Below, in pieces: positions 50,091 to 61,208 of a stretch of DNA of 64,000 bases. Positions within the stretch are counted from its first letter, which is position 1; each line of letters starts with the position of its first letter. A program made the position numbers and the translations under genes. Under the pieces are notes generated by a model. That model was given only the letters and a program-made list of their open reading frames with translations, was not told the origin of the DNA and made no database searches. Source of the stretch: Dipteris shenzhenensis (lineage: Eukaryota > Polypodiophyta > Polypodiopsida > Gleicheniales); the NCBI GenBank assembly GCA_047967505.1, contig CM106539.1, one strand, 5' to 3'.

Positions 50091-52905
50091 GTGGAACAGA
50101 CATTATCACCTGAAGAACAAGATAGGATCAGAAATACTTTCTTTGGATTAATAGCATGGACAAGAATCCAACAACAGGTAGTGAGAAGACAACAGTTTAA
50201 TCCTGTGCCAAAGAGGCAAGTTAGAAGGAGAATTTTACCACCACTAATTAATCCAGTAATGGCTCAACCACCTAATCCACCAAACCTCAAAGTTAAATTT
50301 GCACATTTTGAGGGAAAATCCAAGAAGGAGGACCCTGGTGCCCATGTAGCTCAGTTTGAGACAAAATGGGGTGCAAGTGGATTTAATGGGGTGTATGGAG
50401 ATGATGTGAAAATGCAGCAGTTTGCTACCACATTGGAGGCCAAAGCTATGAATTGGTTTAGGCAGTATGGTTTTGCTCACTTCAATACTACTCAGGCATT
50501 GCAGGAGGCATTTCTGGGGAGATTCAGAAAAGAAAAGACTCCCGCAGATATCAGAACCAAGCTGCAAGGATTGAAACAGAAAAAATTGCTTGTTGAGGAT
50601 TTTGCTCAGAAGTTTTTAGATCTGAATGGACGACTGGCTGCAAATGAGAGGCCCACCAATGAGACATTGGGGGAGTGGTTCTGTAAAGGACTCAGAAAAT
50701 CTCTCAGGACATCAGTTGCAAGCCAAGATATTCCTGCAGGTGCGGGAGGATTCAATGCATTGGTAGGTGCTGCCAGAAGAGCAGAAAAGAGAATGAGGAA
50801 ATACAAAGGGTCACCCTCTAAGAAGAGCAAACACAAAAGTAAGAAGGACAAGAAGCATAGCAAGAAATCAGATTCTGATAGTGATTCAGATGAAGATTCT
50901 GATGATGAGTCAGACTCAGATGCAGACTCTGACTCAGGCAGTGAGAATTCAGATTTAAATTCTGAGGAGGAAGAAGATTCAGATTCTGATGATGAGGACA
51001 GAAAAAAGAGAAAGAAGAAAGGTAAGGGAAAAAGCAAGGAAAAATCCAGAAAACTCACGAAGTCCAAGAAGAAGACTTTAGAGGATCTGGGCAAGATGAT
51101 TGCTGATACCCTGAAAACCATGGGCATTTCATCAACCCAAGAAAGAAGTAGAAGATATTGTAATGCTTGTAACATGACTAATCATGATGACAGTACCTGC
51201 TGGTACAGACATAAAAACAGAACAGAAGTAGTGCAACCACCAACTTCTGCAAATATTGTGCAAGCTGAGAGCAGTAGGGGACCAAGGGGACCACCAAAAA
51301 GATTCCAGCAAAGGAATTGGGGACCACCTAGCCCACAGGCTTGTGCATCATCATCATCAACACAGAATAGCTGCACTTATTGTGGAGGAGATCACAGACA
51401 GGGTCCTGATTGCCCACTTTGGTGCAAGCACAAAGAGGAAAGGGGAATACCAATTATAAGGTATGATAATCAAAGGCAAGCAACTGGCAAACAGCCAATT
51501 CAGTCAAACAGAATGCCACAAGCTAATGTAGTCATTGTGGATCAAATGGAACAGAAAACCATTATGGAGGAGATGAAAGTGGACCAGTCTGATTCAAAGG
51601 TGTTGCATGTGGAGTGTGACTGCTCTAAATGCATTCAAGTAGAGGAAGTCCCTGAAGATCCACCTGAAGTTTTGGCTATCACAAGATCTAGAAAGCAGTT
51701 CATAAGTGATTTAGATGTTTCAGAATTATCTTTAACGGATCCCAGAGTTTGGGAGGCACAACAGCAGTGCAGAAAGAAAGTGCTCAAACAAGTTCACAAG
51801 CTGAGGAACAAAGTATTAGAGCTTCAGGAAGAATCAGATCAGAAGAAAATGGAAGAGCAGATGGCTAACAAACATGTACAGGATCCAATCCAACAAAGTA
51901 AAGATATTTCTAGGATGATGGAGCATACAACAGTCACATTAGATCAGTTGCTCAGTTTGGTCCCTGAATTCAGAAAGAATGTTCTGACAAAGTTTCTGGG
52001 GTCAGATCTGAATACAGAGGGGAAGCCAGATGATGTTAATGTTGTCAAAGTAGAACCGGAAGATGTGGACTATCTAGTTCCCAAGATAGAATTGCAATTC
52101 AGCAAAGAAACAATTCAGGGAGTTCTGTTGGATGGAGGTTCAGGTGTGAACATATTACCAGAATTCCTGTATAGGAAGCTGAAACTACCCAGATTGGAGG
52201 AGGTGCCATTCCAAGTAAAGATGGCTGATCAGAGGAGGATACAGCCATTGGGCATACTCAGAAGACAGGAAATAGTGGTGGCAGGTTTGTCTTACCTAGT
52301 GAATTTAGTGGTGCTTCAGATGGAGGAAAATCACAGTCCATACCCTTTACTGTTAGGAAGGCCATGGTTTAATCAGGCCAAGCTTAAAATGGATTGGGGA
52401 AAGAGTAGAGTTACACTCAGAAAAGGCAAAAAGAAAATCAGACTGAATATGGTTCCAACTACAATCTTACCAATCCATGCAAGGGCATTGCATGCTCAGG
52501 CAATTAGCATGGCAAATGAAATAGAGGAGGATGAAGAGGAAGCATTCCTCAGGGCCAATGAGTCAGTTATTCCAGTCTTTGACATAGATGTGGTAAGAAT
52601 TGTGGAACAATACAAAGTGGAGAAAGATCAGAAGAAATCTGAACTAAAGGATCATTCAGAGAGCATGGAACAACCAGATTTGCAAGGAGCAGACCAATCA
52701 GATATAGATACTCTGAGTTCAGAACAGATGCAGAAAATGCATGTGCAACAAATTATACAAGCAGAGAAAGTGTTTGAGGAGCAAATGTCCAAAACAGCAA
52801 GGGTCAGACAAGATGAATTGCAGGATCTGAACTTGGGTTCAGAGGAAGAGCCTAGAATGGTCAAAATCAGTGTCCATGTGGAGGGTCAGTTCAGAGAACA
52901 ATTAA
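50091..52905 (+). CDS. Ty3/gypsy gag-protease, cut short by LINE insertion
   Basis: A frame of about 940 codons, extended to 977 by LINE sequence after 52906. Gag domain at residues about 65-240: KVKFAHFEGKSKKEDPGAHV, then AMNWFRQYGFAHF and DFAQKFLDLNGRL. Next is a Lys-rich then Ser/Asp-rich tract (about 243-330) with runs of SDSDSD. Two Cys/His clusters follow: CNACNMTNHDDSTC (about 364-377) and CTYCGGDHRQGPDC. The aspartic protease is near 680-780, with VLLDGGSGVNILP and later LLLGRPWFNQAKLKMDWG. RT, RNase H and integrase would follow but are displaced beyond the window. No stop occurs in this stretch. Confidence 0.85.
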
Positions 52906-53041
52906 CTTTTTTTTTTTTTTCCGAAAAAACAGTGCTAATTATATTACTTCGAGAACAAGATACAAAAGGTCAGCTTGTAGCTGATGGGCTGCGTTCACAA
53001 ATTGGACACATCCCTAAAAGGTAACACAATAAATCACTCTC

Positions 53042-53694
53042 TCACGTCGGGATAAGGCGAGTGTGAATGAACAGCCATCGGGGTGGTGAGTAGCACCACC
53101 GAAGGCCTTGCGAGGTCTGCTCGAAGAAGAGGCCCTGAGTGTTCCAAGTCCGAAGGAAGCGTCTCCGCTTCTCTTGACCGGACCGGGAATCTCCCTGAAT
53201 CTGGTCCCACTGGCCTCTGAGGGTATGAATAATCTCGCACCAAATATCAGTCATGATCTGGGCAGTCGATAAGAAGGTGCCACCGAGGATCTGCGCGCAA
53301 CGCGAGGTCCAAATGTGCCACCCTGCTATGCTGCTGATAATCTCCCAGACTGGCTGCCTCTCCTGAACTCCTGTAATCGCCTCTGCTAGGTGCTGTGGGA
53401 TACCCTCAAGCAGCCCCCATGTACCCTGCGTGATAAGGAAAGTGGGGTCCTGCTGGCATGCCTCAAATAAGTGATGTAGACCAGGTGCGGTGCTGCACCA
53501 ACAGAACGCGCCCCACATGATCAAGCCTAGCTCTGGTGCTGCGCGAGTGAGAATCCCGAAAGTCCACCTCCACACTTCCTGGGCGCGAGTGCAGCTCCAC
53601 AGGCAGTGCTTTGGTGACTCCTCAACCTCATGGCAAATTTGACAGCGTCCGTCCTAGCCTATCTGTCTCAACCAGCTCCCCACCGGAAGACCTT
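53042..53694 (-). pseudogene. LINE ORF2 C-terminus with zf-RVT finger
   Basis: The minus strand encodes CQICHEVEESPKHCLWSC, a C-x2-C-x7-H-x4-C finger typical of plant LINE ORF2. A 177-codon frame (53042-53575) then runs from MWRWTFGILTRAAPELGLIM to HTRLIPT. An in-frame stop lies just before the finger. The frame joins at its upstream end to 60187-60374, the two being separated by the gypsy insertion. Confidence 0.75.
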
Positions 53695-54188
53695 TGTTAT
53701 GCTCTAGTCGAGATAGCATGACCTCGGATAGATCGGTGGGCATTTTCTCTTAGATGACCAACTTTTGTAATTGTTAATGTGCGTAATTAAATGGTCAAGA
53801 GAAGTAACTGCCAAAGTCCTAGGTGAGGGCGTAATGGCATTGACTAGATAGTCCTAATAGGGCTTGGGCCTAGGTGCATCTAAATGTGAAAATTGCCAAG
53901 GGGCAATTTGTTTTAAAGGAACTCCAAGAGAGGGGTGAAAAAGGATGCATCTAAGTAAGGGCCTAAAATGTAAACATGTGGCCAGGAACTATCTAGGGAG
54001 ATGTGGGTCTCAAGGATAAGTATGAGGGAAGTAACGTGATATGAGGTGTGGAAAATACGTGTAAAATCCTTGAGAATTGGCTGGGAGGTATAAACAATTG
54101 CCATCGCCCGTGATCGTGATGAGTTAGTGCGCAGGTTCAATACACAGTCAGGAACTGTAGATTAAGGATAAAGAGAAATTTGTTAACA
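53695..54188 (+). mobile_element. 5' LTR of chromovirus-like element
   Basis: 494 bp, TGTTATGCTC to TTTGTTAACA, with ends TGTTA/TAACA. It differs from the 3' LTR by one extra base near 53717 and by A/G changes near 53815 and 54153. Confidence 0.95.
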
Positions 54189-54190
54189 CT

Positions 54191-54202
54191 TGGTATCAGA
54201 GC
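54191..54202 (+). promoter_or_regulatory. Primer binding site, initiator tRNA-Met
   Basis: TGGTATCAGAGC two bases after the 5' LTR. Confidence 0.93.
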
Positions 54203-54977
54203 GGAGGCAAGGAAGAGTTCAACGGGCTCAACCTCACCTAGGAATTTTACGGAAAGCTGACGGAAGGCGTTGCGCGGTGGCTTGGTAGAGAATCGACGAA
54301 TGATAGAATTGTCGATCATACGGGTTGCAGTTAGAACCGGTATCGTGAATCGAGAAGGGGCAAAGTTGATCGCGATTTCAAGCGACTGGGAGAACTAAGC
54401 GTGACTGTAGTTCGATTCGAGACTTCGTGCAACCGGTAGCAGCGTGAGAAGTGACTTGTCCGTGGCTACAGCAGTTGGGTGCTTCATCGTGCGGCATATA
54501 CTCTGAGCGCCGATGCAAGGATTTGGAAAGCGATAGCCAGGGGTAATTTAACGTTTAAAAAAAAAAAGGTACTCGCCCGCAGCCAACAACGAACTGTTGG
54601 GCTTTGGATAGCGTGGTGGTTCGCCGGTCAGACGGGACTTCTAAAATTGTGGCTGGACCTAGAGGGTTGCCGTGACGACGGATAGCAACAGTTCGGAGGT
54701 TGGAGACCGTGTGGTCCGAAATACTCACCGAAATAAGAGAAGGATATCCCGCTAGCTAGCGCTTTGTTTGCATCGGAGTTACATCGGGCGTTGGTACCTT
54801 TAACGTGGAGATTCCAGGGAGCATTTTATTTTGAAAAAAAAATAATTCTGAGTGCTAAGTACCTGTTAGTTCGTTTTTTTTTCCAGCAGGGACTGTTGTT
54901 TATTTTTTCTGTGTATAAGAAAAGGGGGAAATCCACAAAAAAAAAAAAAAAAAACCCCATCTTCCATTGCGAACTTA
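54203..54977 (+). other. Leader of chromovirus-like element, homopolymer-rich
   Basis: It contains A runs of 11 (about 54558) and about 18 (about 54938) bases and several shorter A and T runs. The gag start follows at 54978. Such runs are prone to slippage; no ORF of note. Confidence 0.7.
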
Positions 54978-56060
54978 ATGGAAGCAGAAGGGCAGAATTC
55001 AAGGATGAATCCTAGTGAGTCTAGAGCTCAATCTACACAACAGATGTCACATCACGCAGCACCTACATTGATTGGTAGGATTTCAATATTAGAGGATGCT
55101 TTACAGCAGATTATGAACCAGCAGCTTCAGGTGAATGCTGGTCAAAATGAGATCAGGGAGATGGTGCAAGCCTTGTCGGCTAGACCGTCTAGGATTGATA
55201 AGGGCAAAGCTCCAGCAGAGCCAGAGCCCAGTGTACATTCATTAGAGCGCGCAAGGGTCAAAGTGCCTAATATCGCTAATTATAGACCGGAGAAGTACGC
55301 TGGTCGGATGACCGAGCGCAGCTCTGATGTGATCGAGGTTTGGTTGCACAAGTGGGAAGAAGCCTTCGCCATTTGTGAGATTAGATCCGATCTAAAGAAG
55401 ATCCGCGAGGCCACACACCTATTTATTGAGGCAGCGGATAGATGGTGGATAAAGCAACAGAAGGATCAAGTTGCTCCAACCACTTGGGAAGGGTTCAAAG
55501 CTGAATTCAAGAAACACTTTCTCCCACCTGATGAAGAATCCCGAGCTTGGGATGCTTATAGAAATCTTCGTCAGAGGAGCTTGTCAGTGGCAGAGTACAC
55601 TGACAAATTCAGAGAATGTGTTATGAAAATAACAGACCCTCTCCCTATGTCGGTTCAGTTAAAAGACTATATCTATGGACTGAACGACAAAATAAAAATG
55701 GAAGTTCGGGCTAAATATGTGACTACACTAGATGAATCTATAGCAGTAGCCCTGAACTATGAGGATGCCAGGGGTAGGTCTGGTGGATTTGTGCAGGCAG
55801 GGACTCAGTATGAGCACCCGAGAAAAGGGGGATTTCAGAGGAAATGGGTTTCAAAGACAAGTGTCTCGCAGCCAAGTGGCCAAACCAAGCAGGTGAAGCC
55901 GGTTGAGGGACCAGTAAAAACAAGTACCACCGTTGGGGTGAAAAGGAAAATAACTCCAATGGCAGCCCGGGCTTGGTCAAAGTCCTCATTGACCCCTGAA
56001 CAAAAAGAGAAAGCTAGGAAAGAAGGATTGTGCTTCGGCTGCCTTCAGCGACATCAGTAG
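54978..56060 (+). CDS. Gypsy gag
   Basis: 360 codons from MEAEGQNSRMNPSE. The gag (retrotransposon gag) domain spans residues about 90-260: VPNIANYRPEKYAGRMTER, then WLHKWEEAFAICE, WEGFKAEFKKHFLPPDEES, LRQRSLSVAEYTDKFRECV and YIYGLNDKIKMEV. It ends in the zinc knuckle CFGCLQRHQ, where a TAG interrupts, and reading in frame continues KDCPLNKD. The stop probably arose from CAG. Gag and pol share the frame, so the intact ancestor made one polyprotein. Confidence 0.9.
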   Translation: MEAEGQNSRMNPSESRAQSTQQMSHHAAPTLIGRISILEDALQQIMNQQLQVNAGQNEIREMVQALSARPSRIDKGKAPAEPEPSVHSLERARVKVPNIANYRPEKYAGRMTERSSDVIEVWLHKWEEAFAICEIRSDLKKIREATHLFIEAADRWWIKQQKDQVAPTTWEGFKAEFKKHFLPPDEESRAWDAYRNLRQRSLSVAEYTDKFRECVMKITDPLPMSVQLKDYIYGLNDKIKMEVRAKYVTTLDESIAVALNYEDARGRSGGFVQAGTQYEHPRKGGFQRKWVSKTSVSQPSGQTKQVKPVEGPVKTSTTVGVKRKITPMAARAWSKSSLTPEQKEKARKEGLCFGCLQRHQ

Positions 56061-56099
56061 AAGGATTGTCCACTGAACAAAGATCGTCGCACGGCTAAT

Positions 56100-56609
56100 A
56101 TGATAATATCTGAATGCGACGTAGAAATGCAGGAGAGTCCCAGTGCGGAACATATGCAGATGCAACTGGCGGGACCTTCTCAGAGGTTAGTACCTTGTTT
56201 GTTATGTGTATCTGTTGCTAAGTTAGTGACGAGTGCACCTGATAACATCCTATCTAAGCCCGCAGCAACGGGGTATACAGCCTTCAACGATACGGAGTTG
56301 ATCAAAATGAAAGGGCAAGTGGCCAGTCATGATGTCATTGTGTTGTTTGACTCAGCGTCAACTCACAATGTGATAAACTCCAAGCTCGTGAAGAGGCTGA
56401 AATTAAAGACAAGTCCATCTGACTATGCGTACACAGTCAGGATGGCAGATGGAAGTTCAACTGAAGTATGGGACCAAAGGGTTACCCAGTTGGAGCTTCG
56501 AATTCAGGACTATGCTGAGAAGCTTGATTTTGAAATGACCAAGCTTGCTCATGCAGATATAGCCCTGGGAATGGCGTGGCATTCTAGGAAGAATCCAGCC
56601 ATTAATTGA
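56100..56609 (+). CDS. Gypsy aspartic protease segment
   Basis: A 169-codon stretch in the same frame as gag and pol. The catalytic motif is VLFDSASTHNVIN, with DSA in place of the usual DSG/DTG; DSGA or DSAS variants occur in plant chromoviruses. The frame ends at a TGA after NPAIN where related elements have Trp, then runs straight into the RT frame (KKHVYQFKMNDVLYVL). Confidence 0.85.
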   Translation: MIISECDVEMQESPSAEHMQMQLAGPSQRLVPCLLCVSVAKLVTSAPDNILSKPAATGYTAFNDTELIKMKGQVASHDVIVLFDSASTHNVINSKLVKRLKLKTSPSDYAYTVRMADGSSTEVWDQRVTQLELRIQDYAEKLDFEMTKLAHADIALGMAWHSRKNPAIN

Positions 56610-56633
56610 AAAAAGCACGTATATCAATTCAAG

Positions 56634-59600
56634 ATGAATGATGTGCTTTATGTCTTGCGAGGTGAAAAAGATATACCTCAGGGACCGTTGGTTTCCGTGA
56701 TGGAAATCAGAAAGGCTCAAGTAGAGTTTTTATACCTTTGCACAGCATCAGTAGAGTCGGTGGATGATTCTTCGACTAGCACTGATGTTACGCAAAGTGG
56801 TGAGATGGCCAAGCTGGCTAATCTTATAACAGAGGAGTTCTCTGAATGTTTTAGGGATGAACTACCTTATGGGTTACCTCCAGAGCGGAAAGTTCAGCAT
56901 AAGATTGAACTGATCCCGGGGGCAGAACCTGTAAATAGACCTCCCTATAGAATGAGTTTTACTGAAGAAGCGGAGGTGCGTAGGCAACTGGAAGAATACC
57001 TCAAGTTGGGACAGATTCAACCAAGTTTCTCACCTTTTGCTTCACCAGTGATATTAAAGAGGAAAAAGGATGATACGTTTCGCCTCTGTATAGATTACAG
57101 AGCATTGAATAATATCACTGTTAAGCACAGGTATCCGATGGCTCGGATTGATGATTTGCTAGATGCATTACATGGAGCCGTGATTTTCAGCAAGATAGAT
57201 CTTAAGTGCGGCTATCATCAGATCCGGATTAGAGCCGAGGATGTGCATAAAACCGCTTTTAGAAGCAGGTTTGGTCATTATGAGTTTTTGGTAATGCCCT
57301 TCGGACTTACCAATGCTCCAGCGACCTTCGTCATGCTTATGAACGATTTACTACGTCCGTATATCGGAAAGTTCGTAGTACATTTTATTGACGATGTCTT
57401 GATATTCAGTAAAAGTATTACTGAGCATCGTGAACACTTAAGGATAGTGTTCAGTACTTTGAGGAAAGCCAGTCTTTACGTGAATAAAAAGAAAACTATA
57501 CTGTGTATGGTTAGGCTTGAGTATTTAGGTATCATAATTACTCCACAGGGGGTAGAAATGGATCCGAAGAAAGTGGCTGCGATACTAACTTGGCCAATCC
57601 CTCAGAGTCTGACCGCGTTGCGATCATTCTTGGGATTTGTCCAGTTTTATAGAAGGCATATCAAAGGATATTCCGAAATAGTATCGCCATTGACTGATCT
57701 GACCTCAGATAAAGTACCTTTTATTTGGGGACAGAATCAACAGGAAAGTTTTAACACCATAAAACAAGCTGTGGTCTCAGGACCGGTGTTAAAAATAGTT
57801 GATCCCCAGAAACCGTTGTTCCTAGAAACCGATGCAAGTGGCATTGCGGTAGGAGCAGTCCTCCTTCAAGAGGGAAGGCCAGTAGCCTTTGAAAGCAAGA
57901 AGCTTTCTCCCTCTCAAAGGAATTGGCCAACTCATGAATTGGAGTTGTATGCTGTTATCCATGCTTTGAAAACATGGAGGCATTATCTGTATGGTTCAGA
58001 GTTTTATGTGGATGTGGATCATGATACTCTGAAACATTTCTGTAAACAGCCTGACTTGAGGGGCCGCCAAGCTAGGTGGGCAGAGCTCATGCAGGAGTTT
58101 AATCTAACGATTCGGTACCGAAGAGGAAAAGACAATAAGGTAGCTGATGCGTTGTCTCGCATTATGCACAACCTGAGTTTCACGGTATTAGAGAGTGCTC
58201 TAATGACCGAGATCAGAGAAACTCAGAAGGTGGACGAGTTTGTCCAGAGCTTATGGCCTAAGGCTCATGTATTAAAACCCAAGGAAAATGAAAAGGATGA
58301 CCTGGCATCCAGAAAAGGCCAAACTTATGCAAGATATACCATAAGGGATGGTATGCTAGTTAGAAATGGCAAGGTTGTAGTACCTGGTCAGAATGATCTC
58401 AGGCAGAGAGTCATTCGACAATGCCATGATAGCCCATGTGCGGGACATCCAGGAGTCGAGAAGACATATGATCTCGTGAAACGAGATTTCTTTTGGCCCA
58501 AGATGAAAAAGCATATTCATGAATATGTGACACGGTGTTTCTCGTGTCAGGTAAGTAAGGCCGAGCGGGTGAAGCCACCCGGACTTTTACAGCCCTTGGA
58601 AATACCACTAAGTAAGTGGGAGAGCATTTCCATGGATTTTATTGTAGGACTACCTGCAACGCAAGGAGGGTATAATTCTATCCTTGTGGTGGTTGATCGT
58701 CTAACTAAGATGGCTCACTTCATTCCGACTAGAGAGTCTATTAGTGCCCCGCAAGTAGCGGAGTTGTTTATTAGACATATATTTCGTCTGCATGGATTGC
58801 CTAGATCCATAGTGTCAGACAGAGATGTCAGGTTTACCGGTCACTTTTGGACCGCGGTATTTGAGACACTAAGGACTGAGTTGGGAATGAGTAGTGGGGA
58901 TCATCCTGAGACGGATGGTCAGACGGAGAGAGTCAACCAGACTTTAGAGGATATGCTGAGAGCATATGTGTCATTGAGGCAACATACATGGGACAAGTGG
59001 TTGCCATTGTTGGAGTTTGCCTACAATGATAGGAAACATTCATCTACTGGGTTCAGTCTGTTTGAACTGAACTATGGTTATAGACCAGCTAATCCAACTA
59101 TAGTTGGAGTACCTCAGAAAGTGCCTAGTGCCGCGAACTTTGTAGTTCAAATGCGGGAGATGCTAGCACTTGCGAGAGCTAATATCCGCCAGGCTATGGA
59201 TAGAGCCAAGGTGTATGCGGATGAAAATCGGTCTATAAGAGTATTTGAAGAAGGAGAAAAAGTTTTTCTCAGAATTCCTTCGCACTCGAAGTCGTTGACT
59301 TCAGGGGAGTGTGCTAAGTTATCACCTCGATACTGTGGGCCGTGGTTAATTCTAAAGAGAATAGGCAGTGTAGCCTATAAATTAGAATTGCCACAGGGGT
59401 GTAAGGTGCACCCGGTTTTTCATGTTTCGCGCTTAAAGAAATTTTTGCATACAGGTGACTCACTAATCGAAGGTGTGGTTTTGTTTCAGGAGATAGAGGA
59501 TATTGCAAGGCGCAAACCAACAAGAATCCTGGACCGAGGAACAATGCAAATACGAAATCGGAAGATACCCACGGTGTTGGTTGCATGGCATGGTCAGCCT

Positions 59601-59681
59601 CTATCGGAAGCTACCTGGGAATCCGTATACCAGTTGCGGAGAGCATTCCCAGATTTCATCATCGAGGACGCTGATGCTTGA
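56634..59681 (+). CDS. Gypsy RT, RNase H, integrase and chromodomain-like tail
   Basis: 1,015 codons without a stop. RT: FRLCIDYRALNNITVKHRYP, FSKIDLKCGYHQIRI, VMPFGLTNAPATF and the catalytic VHFIDDVLIFSKS, with FIDD instead of the common Y[IV]DD. RNase H: FLETDASGIAVGAVLLQEGR, then ELELYAVIHAL. Integrase: zinc region HPGVEKTYDLVKRDFFWPKM and CFSCQ; catalytic Asp in MDFIVGLP, Asp in IVSDRDVRFTG, and Glu in SSGDHPETDGQTERVN. C-terminus: PRYCGPWLILKRIGSVAYKL and HPVFHVSRLKKFLH, then the chromodomain-like PTVLVAWHGQPLSEATWE. Domain order and tail place it with plant chromoviruses. Confidence 0.95.
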   Translation: MNDVLYVLRGEKDIPQGPLVSVMEIRKAQVEFLYLCTASVESVDDSSTSTDVTQSGEMAKLANLITEEFSECFRDELPYGLPPERKVQHKIELIPGAEPVNRPPYRMSFTEEAEVRRQLEEYLKLGQIQPSFSPFASPVILKRKKDDTFRLCIDYRALNNITVKHRYPMARIDDLLDALHGAVIFSKIDLKCGYHQIRIRAEDVHKTAFRSRFGHYEFLVMPFGLTNAPATFVMLMNDLLRPYIGKFVVHFIDDVLIFSKSITEHREHLRIVFSTLRKASLYVNKKKTILCMVRLEYLGIIITPQGVEMDPKKVAAILTWPIPQSLTALRSFLGFVQFYRRHIKGYSEIVSPLTDLTSDKVPFIWGQNQQESFNTIKQAVVSGPVLKIVDPQKPLFLETDASGIAVGAVLLQEGRPVAFESKKLSPSQRNWPTHELELYAVIHALKTWRHYLYGSEFYVDVDHDTLKHFCKQPDLRGRQARWAELMQEFNLTIRYRRGKDNKVADALSRIMHNLSFTVLESALMTEIRETQKVDEFVQSLWPKAHVLKPKENEKDDLASRKGQTYARYTIRDGMLVRNGKVVVPGQNDLRQRVIRQCHDSPCAGHPGVEKTYDLVKRDFFWPKMKKHIHEYVTRCFSCQVSKAERVKPPGLLQPLEIPLSKWESISMDFIVGLPATQGGYNSILVVVDRLTKMAHFIPTRESISAPQVAELFIRHIFRLHGLPRSIVSDRDVRFTGHFWTAVFETLRTELGMSSGDHPETDGQTERVNQTLEDMLRAYVSLRQHTWDKWLPLLEFAYNDRKHSSTGFSLFELNYGYRPANPTIVGVPQKVPSAANFVVQMREMLALARANIRQAMDRAKVYADENRSIRVFEEGEKVFLRIPSHSKSLTSGECAKLSPRYCGPWLILKRIGSVAYKLELPQGCKVHPVFHVSRLKKFLHTGDSLIEGVVLFQEIEDIARRKPTRILDRGTMQIRNRKIPTVLVAWHGQPLSEATWESVYQLRRAFPDFIIEDADA

Positions 59682-59693
59682 AGAGGGAAGGAA
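59681..59693 (+). promoter_or_regulatory. Polypurine tract
   Basis: AGAGGGAAGGAA directly before the 3' LTR and overlapping the pol stop codon. Confidence 0.85.
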
Positions 59694-60186
59694 TGTTATG
59701 CTCTAGTCGAGATACATGACCTCGGATAGATCGGTGGGCATTTTCTCTTAGATGACCAACTTTTGTAATTGTTAATGTGCGTAATTAAATGGTCAAGAGA
59801 AGTAACTGCCAAGGTCCTAGGTGAGGGCGTAATGGCATTGACTAGATAGTCCTAATAGGGCTTGGGCCTAGGTGCATCTAAATGTGAAAATTGCCAAGGG
59901 GCAATTTGTTTTAAAGGAACTCCAAGAGAGGGGTGAAAAAGGATGCATCTAAGTAAGGGCCTAAAATGTAAACATGTGGCCAGGAACTATCTAGGGAGAT
60001 GTGGGTCTCAAGGATAAGTATGAGGGAAGTAACGTGATATGAGGTGTGGAAAATACGTGTAAAATCCTTGAGAATTGGCTGGGAGGTATAAACAATTGCC
60101 ATCGCCCGTGATCGTGATGAGTTAGTGCGCAGGTTCAATACACAGTCAGGAGCTGTAGATTAAGGATAAAGAGAAATTTGTTAACA
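59694..60186 (+). mobile_element. 3' LTR of chromovirus-like element
   Basis: 493 bp, partner of 53695-54188, followed by the target duplication ACCTT. Confidence 0.95.
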
Positions 60187-61197
60187 ACCTTTGTGGGCGA
60201 GAAGCCACAGGAAGTATGAGATCTTCCGCGGCCGCCAGCTCTCCCACAAGGTCTTCCAGAAGGCCTGCAAAAAGAATCTGGAAATACCCTGTGCATACCA
60301 GCTAGGCCGCTAGGTGGGGGGGCGGCTCTGCATCCTCCCAAGAACTCGCCTGCCCAAAGTCGTGCTGTAGGCAAAGAAGGAGGTCGGCCCCTGTCCTGTC
60401 ACAACCTCTGGCCAGCTCCACTCTCCTGGGTCCCACTCAAGCTCTGACAAGGCCCGCCCCTCCCAGAGCCAGAGTCGCCAAAGCTGCAGCTGATCCTGCT
60501 CAATGCTAGGGTCGGTACGCCAGACCTTCCCCAAAAGGCCTACTATCCGAACCCTCTGCCATGGGAGTAGGGGGTCGATGAGTGCATCCTCTCTCCTGAG
60601 TCGTCCATCCCCCATAACCGCGAAGAAAGAAATAGAGGAGTCGACCATACGTCCTGCGACCACCAGTGGGATGCCACGGGGGGTGAACTGTCCCAGCCAA
60701 GAGTCATCACCAGGCATGAGGATCTGAGGCTCCGGTGAAACCAACCAATCAGTTGGGATCGCGCCGTCGATCTCCGTGCGTCTCGCCTGGGCTCCACGAG
60801 CACCTCCAGCTGCGTCTGCGAGATCAGCCGTCTCCAAATATCTGTACGTGTCCCTCCAAACTCGAAGGGACCGGGCTAGCCCCCTCATCCAACCCTCCCA
60901 CCTAATATGTGATCTCTCCCCCAACTGAAGGCCCTCGGCATCTCTGACCTGATCGTTCCAGATAAGCGGCTGGCGATCAATCTCCTCCTGACAGCGGGGA
61001 GGGGACTGAATGAGACTGAGGCGGAGCCGCCTCCAAACCATGAGAAGGCTACGAACGAGTGGGGAACGGGGCTGAGTAAGCGGGGCTGAAGTGAAGATCC
61101 ACCTGAGGGACGGGAGCCACTCTCCACCTCGTCGCGGGACACAAGAACCGACCCCCTGCTGAAGTAGCATCTTCCACGTCTGCCCCCCCGGGGTCAA
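60187..61197 (-). pseudogene. LINE ORF2 connection region between RT and C-terminal finger
   Basis: A 295-codon frame at 60310-61197 (GGQTWKMLLQQG, LRWIFTSAPLTQPRSP, QPLIWNDQVRDAEGL, LPWQRVRIVGLLG) followed by a broken segment to 60187. It has the Trp-rich character of the region after RT in plant LINEs. It is separated from the RT frame by a stop at about 61205 and joins, across the gypsy insertion, to the finger at 53600. Confidence 0.7.
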
Positions 61198-61208
61198 ACC
61201 GCGGATGA

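Larger units (their letters stand above)
53695..60186 (+). mobile_element. Complete Ty3/gypsy (chromovirus-like) element, 6,492 bp
   Basis: Two LTRs (53695-54188, 59694-60186) differ by about three changes by eye, so insertion is recent relative to its surroundings. The 5-bp target duplication ACCTT is perfect (53690-53694 and 60187-60191). Primer site, purine tract, gag, protease, RT, RNase H, integrase and a C-terminal chromodomain-like tail are all present and in one frame (54978-59681), broken by two nonsense codons. The target is a LINE on the opposite strand. Confidence 0.95.

Noticed and set aside
52906-53024. C-terminal 39 codons of the 977-codon gypsy ORF
   Set aside because: These codons lie in the poly(T) and 3' end of the inserted LINE; the gypsy frame really ends at 52905.
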